Shown here: in pieces, positions 5,272 through 5,891 of the stretch
How the letters are laid out: every line of letters begins with the position of its first letter
Position numbering within the stretch: the first letter of the stretch is position 1
NCBI GenBank assembly: GCA_945637225.1
Contig: CALZDE010000133.1
Span: 1-5,891, forward strand
Source: an uncultured Selenomonadaceae bacterium
GTDB lineage: Bacteria > Bacillota > Negativicutes > Selenomonadales > Selenomonadaceae
Length of the DNA stretch: 5,891 bases
Reading direction: 5' to 3'
Notes under the pieces: generated by a model
What the model was told of the DNA's origin: nothing
The model's input: only the letters and a program-made list of their open reading frames with translations
Database searches by the model: none
Translations under genes and position numbers: made by a program

Positions 5272-5891
5272 TTATTCAGTACTATTTTCCATGATAGAAT
5301 TTAATTTATCTGCTATTTCAGATTGCTTGCTAGGGTATAAATGGCTATACGTGTCTAGCGTTATCTGTATGTTTTCATGCCCTAGCCGTTCCTTTATCGC
5401 AACAGGTGAAAAGCCTAATTCAATTAGCAAACTAGCGTGTGAGTGCCTGAGGTCGTGTATTCTGATTTTTGGTAGCCCTGCTGATTTTAGGGCATTGACT
5501 AAGGTTCTCCGTGCAGTCTCCCTGTTTATTAACTCAAATAATAATTGCCCCTTGTCTATCCTATTGGTAGCAATCAGACTTTTAAGCATATCCATTAAGT
5601 GACTAGGTAGAGTAATAATCCTGTTTCCTGCTTTTGATTTTGGCGGATTGATCACGTTGCTTGTTTCTGACCTTGAAAGCGTTCTGCTAACTGTAAGTGT
5701 ATTGCTTATAAAATTAAAGTCTTGCGGTCGCAGAACTAGAGCTTCACCAATACGCAGACCGCTATAAAATAGTAAAAGAAAAAGGGTCTTTTTGTCGGGT
5801 CTCTTAATATGTTGGATAAGCCTGTTAAATTGTTCATGTGTAAGAAAATGGATTTTAGTTTTGGGGTCAACGCCTGTTTGTTTTCTCAATG
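5272..5891 (-). CDS. Tyrosine recombinase (phage/ICE-type integrase), N-terminus cut by window edge
   Basis: The last 206 codons, including the stop, of a site-specific recombinase are present; the frame is still open at the right edge. The whole catalytic domain is visible. Counting from the TTG codon at 5889, it has Arg46 in SGLRIGEA, Lys84 or Lys86 in PPKSKAG, His145 and Arg148 in HDLRH, His171 in LGHENI and the nucleophile Tyr181 in LDTYSHLYP. These are the expected R-K-H-R-H-Y residues, so the fragment appears catalytically intact. Integrases of this type usually have about 350-400 residues, with arm-binding and SAM-like core-binding domains before this part. They should therefore lie beyond the window, and TTG 5889 should not be taken as the start. 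Such enzymes excise and insert prophages and conjugative elements. The gene's 3' end faces the FtsA-like gene, suggesting the element boundary lies between them or further left. Confidence 0.93.
   Translation of the reverse strand, partial: LRKQTGVDPKTKIHFLTHEQFNRLIQHIKRPDKKTLFLLLFYSGLRIGEALVLRPQDFNFISNTLTVSRTLSRSETSNVINPPKSKAGNRIITLPSHLMDMLKSLIATNRIDKGQLLFELINRETARRTLVNALKSAGLPKIRIHDLRHSHASLLIELGFSPVAIKERLGHENIQITLDTYSHLYPSKQSEIADKLNSIMENSTE

Overview
The window looks like chromosome of a low-to-moderate G+C Gram-positive-lineage bacterium (Bacillota). The grounds are strong AAGGCGGT/AAAGGAG-type Shine-Dalgarno sites, A/T-rich intergenic DNA with sigma-A-like promoter elements, intrinsic terminators with T-tracts, and a long FtsA-like protein of a kind I associate with Firmicutes. 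A placement within the Negativicutes is possible, but that is only an impression. Every feature was read from the sequence alone.

Layout, left to right. A tRNA-Gly(CCC) gene with encoded CCA (50-123, minus) ends in its own intrinsic terminator (1-35). A 110-bp spacer holds two nearly superimposed divergent promoters, one for the tRNA and one for a plus-strand gene pair. The first gene of the pair (234-1988) encodes a 584-residue, almost proline-free, coiled-coil protein with a single C-terminal membrane anchor. The second (1966-2379), whose frame overlaps the first, encodes a small, soluble, mostly helical protein. I recognise neither; together they look like a compact two-gene operon. A bidirectional terminator (about 2397-2434) separates the pair from a convergent minus-strand gene (2442-5153). 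That gene encodes a 903-residue FtsA/actin-fold ATPase with a very basic N-terminal tail, an array of about 60-residue beta-rich repeats and an acidic, proline-rich C-terminal tail. An A/T-rich spacer of about 100 bp with nested inverted repeats follows. The right edge then cuts a minus-strand tyrosine recombinase gene whose catalytic domain is complete, probably the edge of an integrated element.

The genes do not form one obvious pathway. The FtsA-like gene is not in a division/cell-wall cluster, so it is probably not the canonical FtsA. The most interesting uncharacterised content is the tail-anchored coiled-coil protein with its small partner, and the repeat architecture of the FtsA-like protein. 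No CRISPR array, insertion sequence, rRNA or recognisable defence gene is visible. No gene-free stretch exceeds 300 bases.
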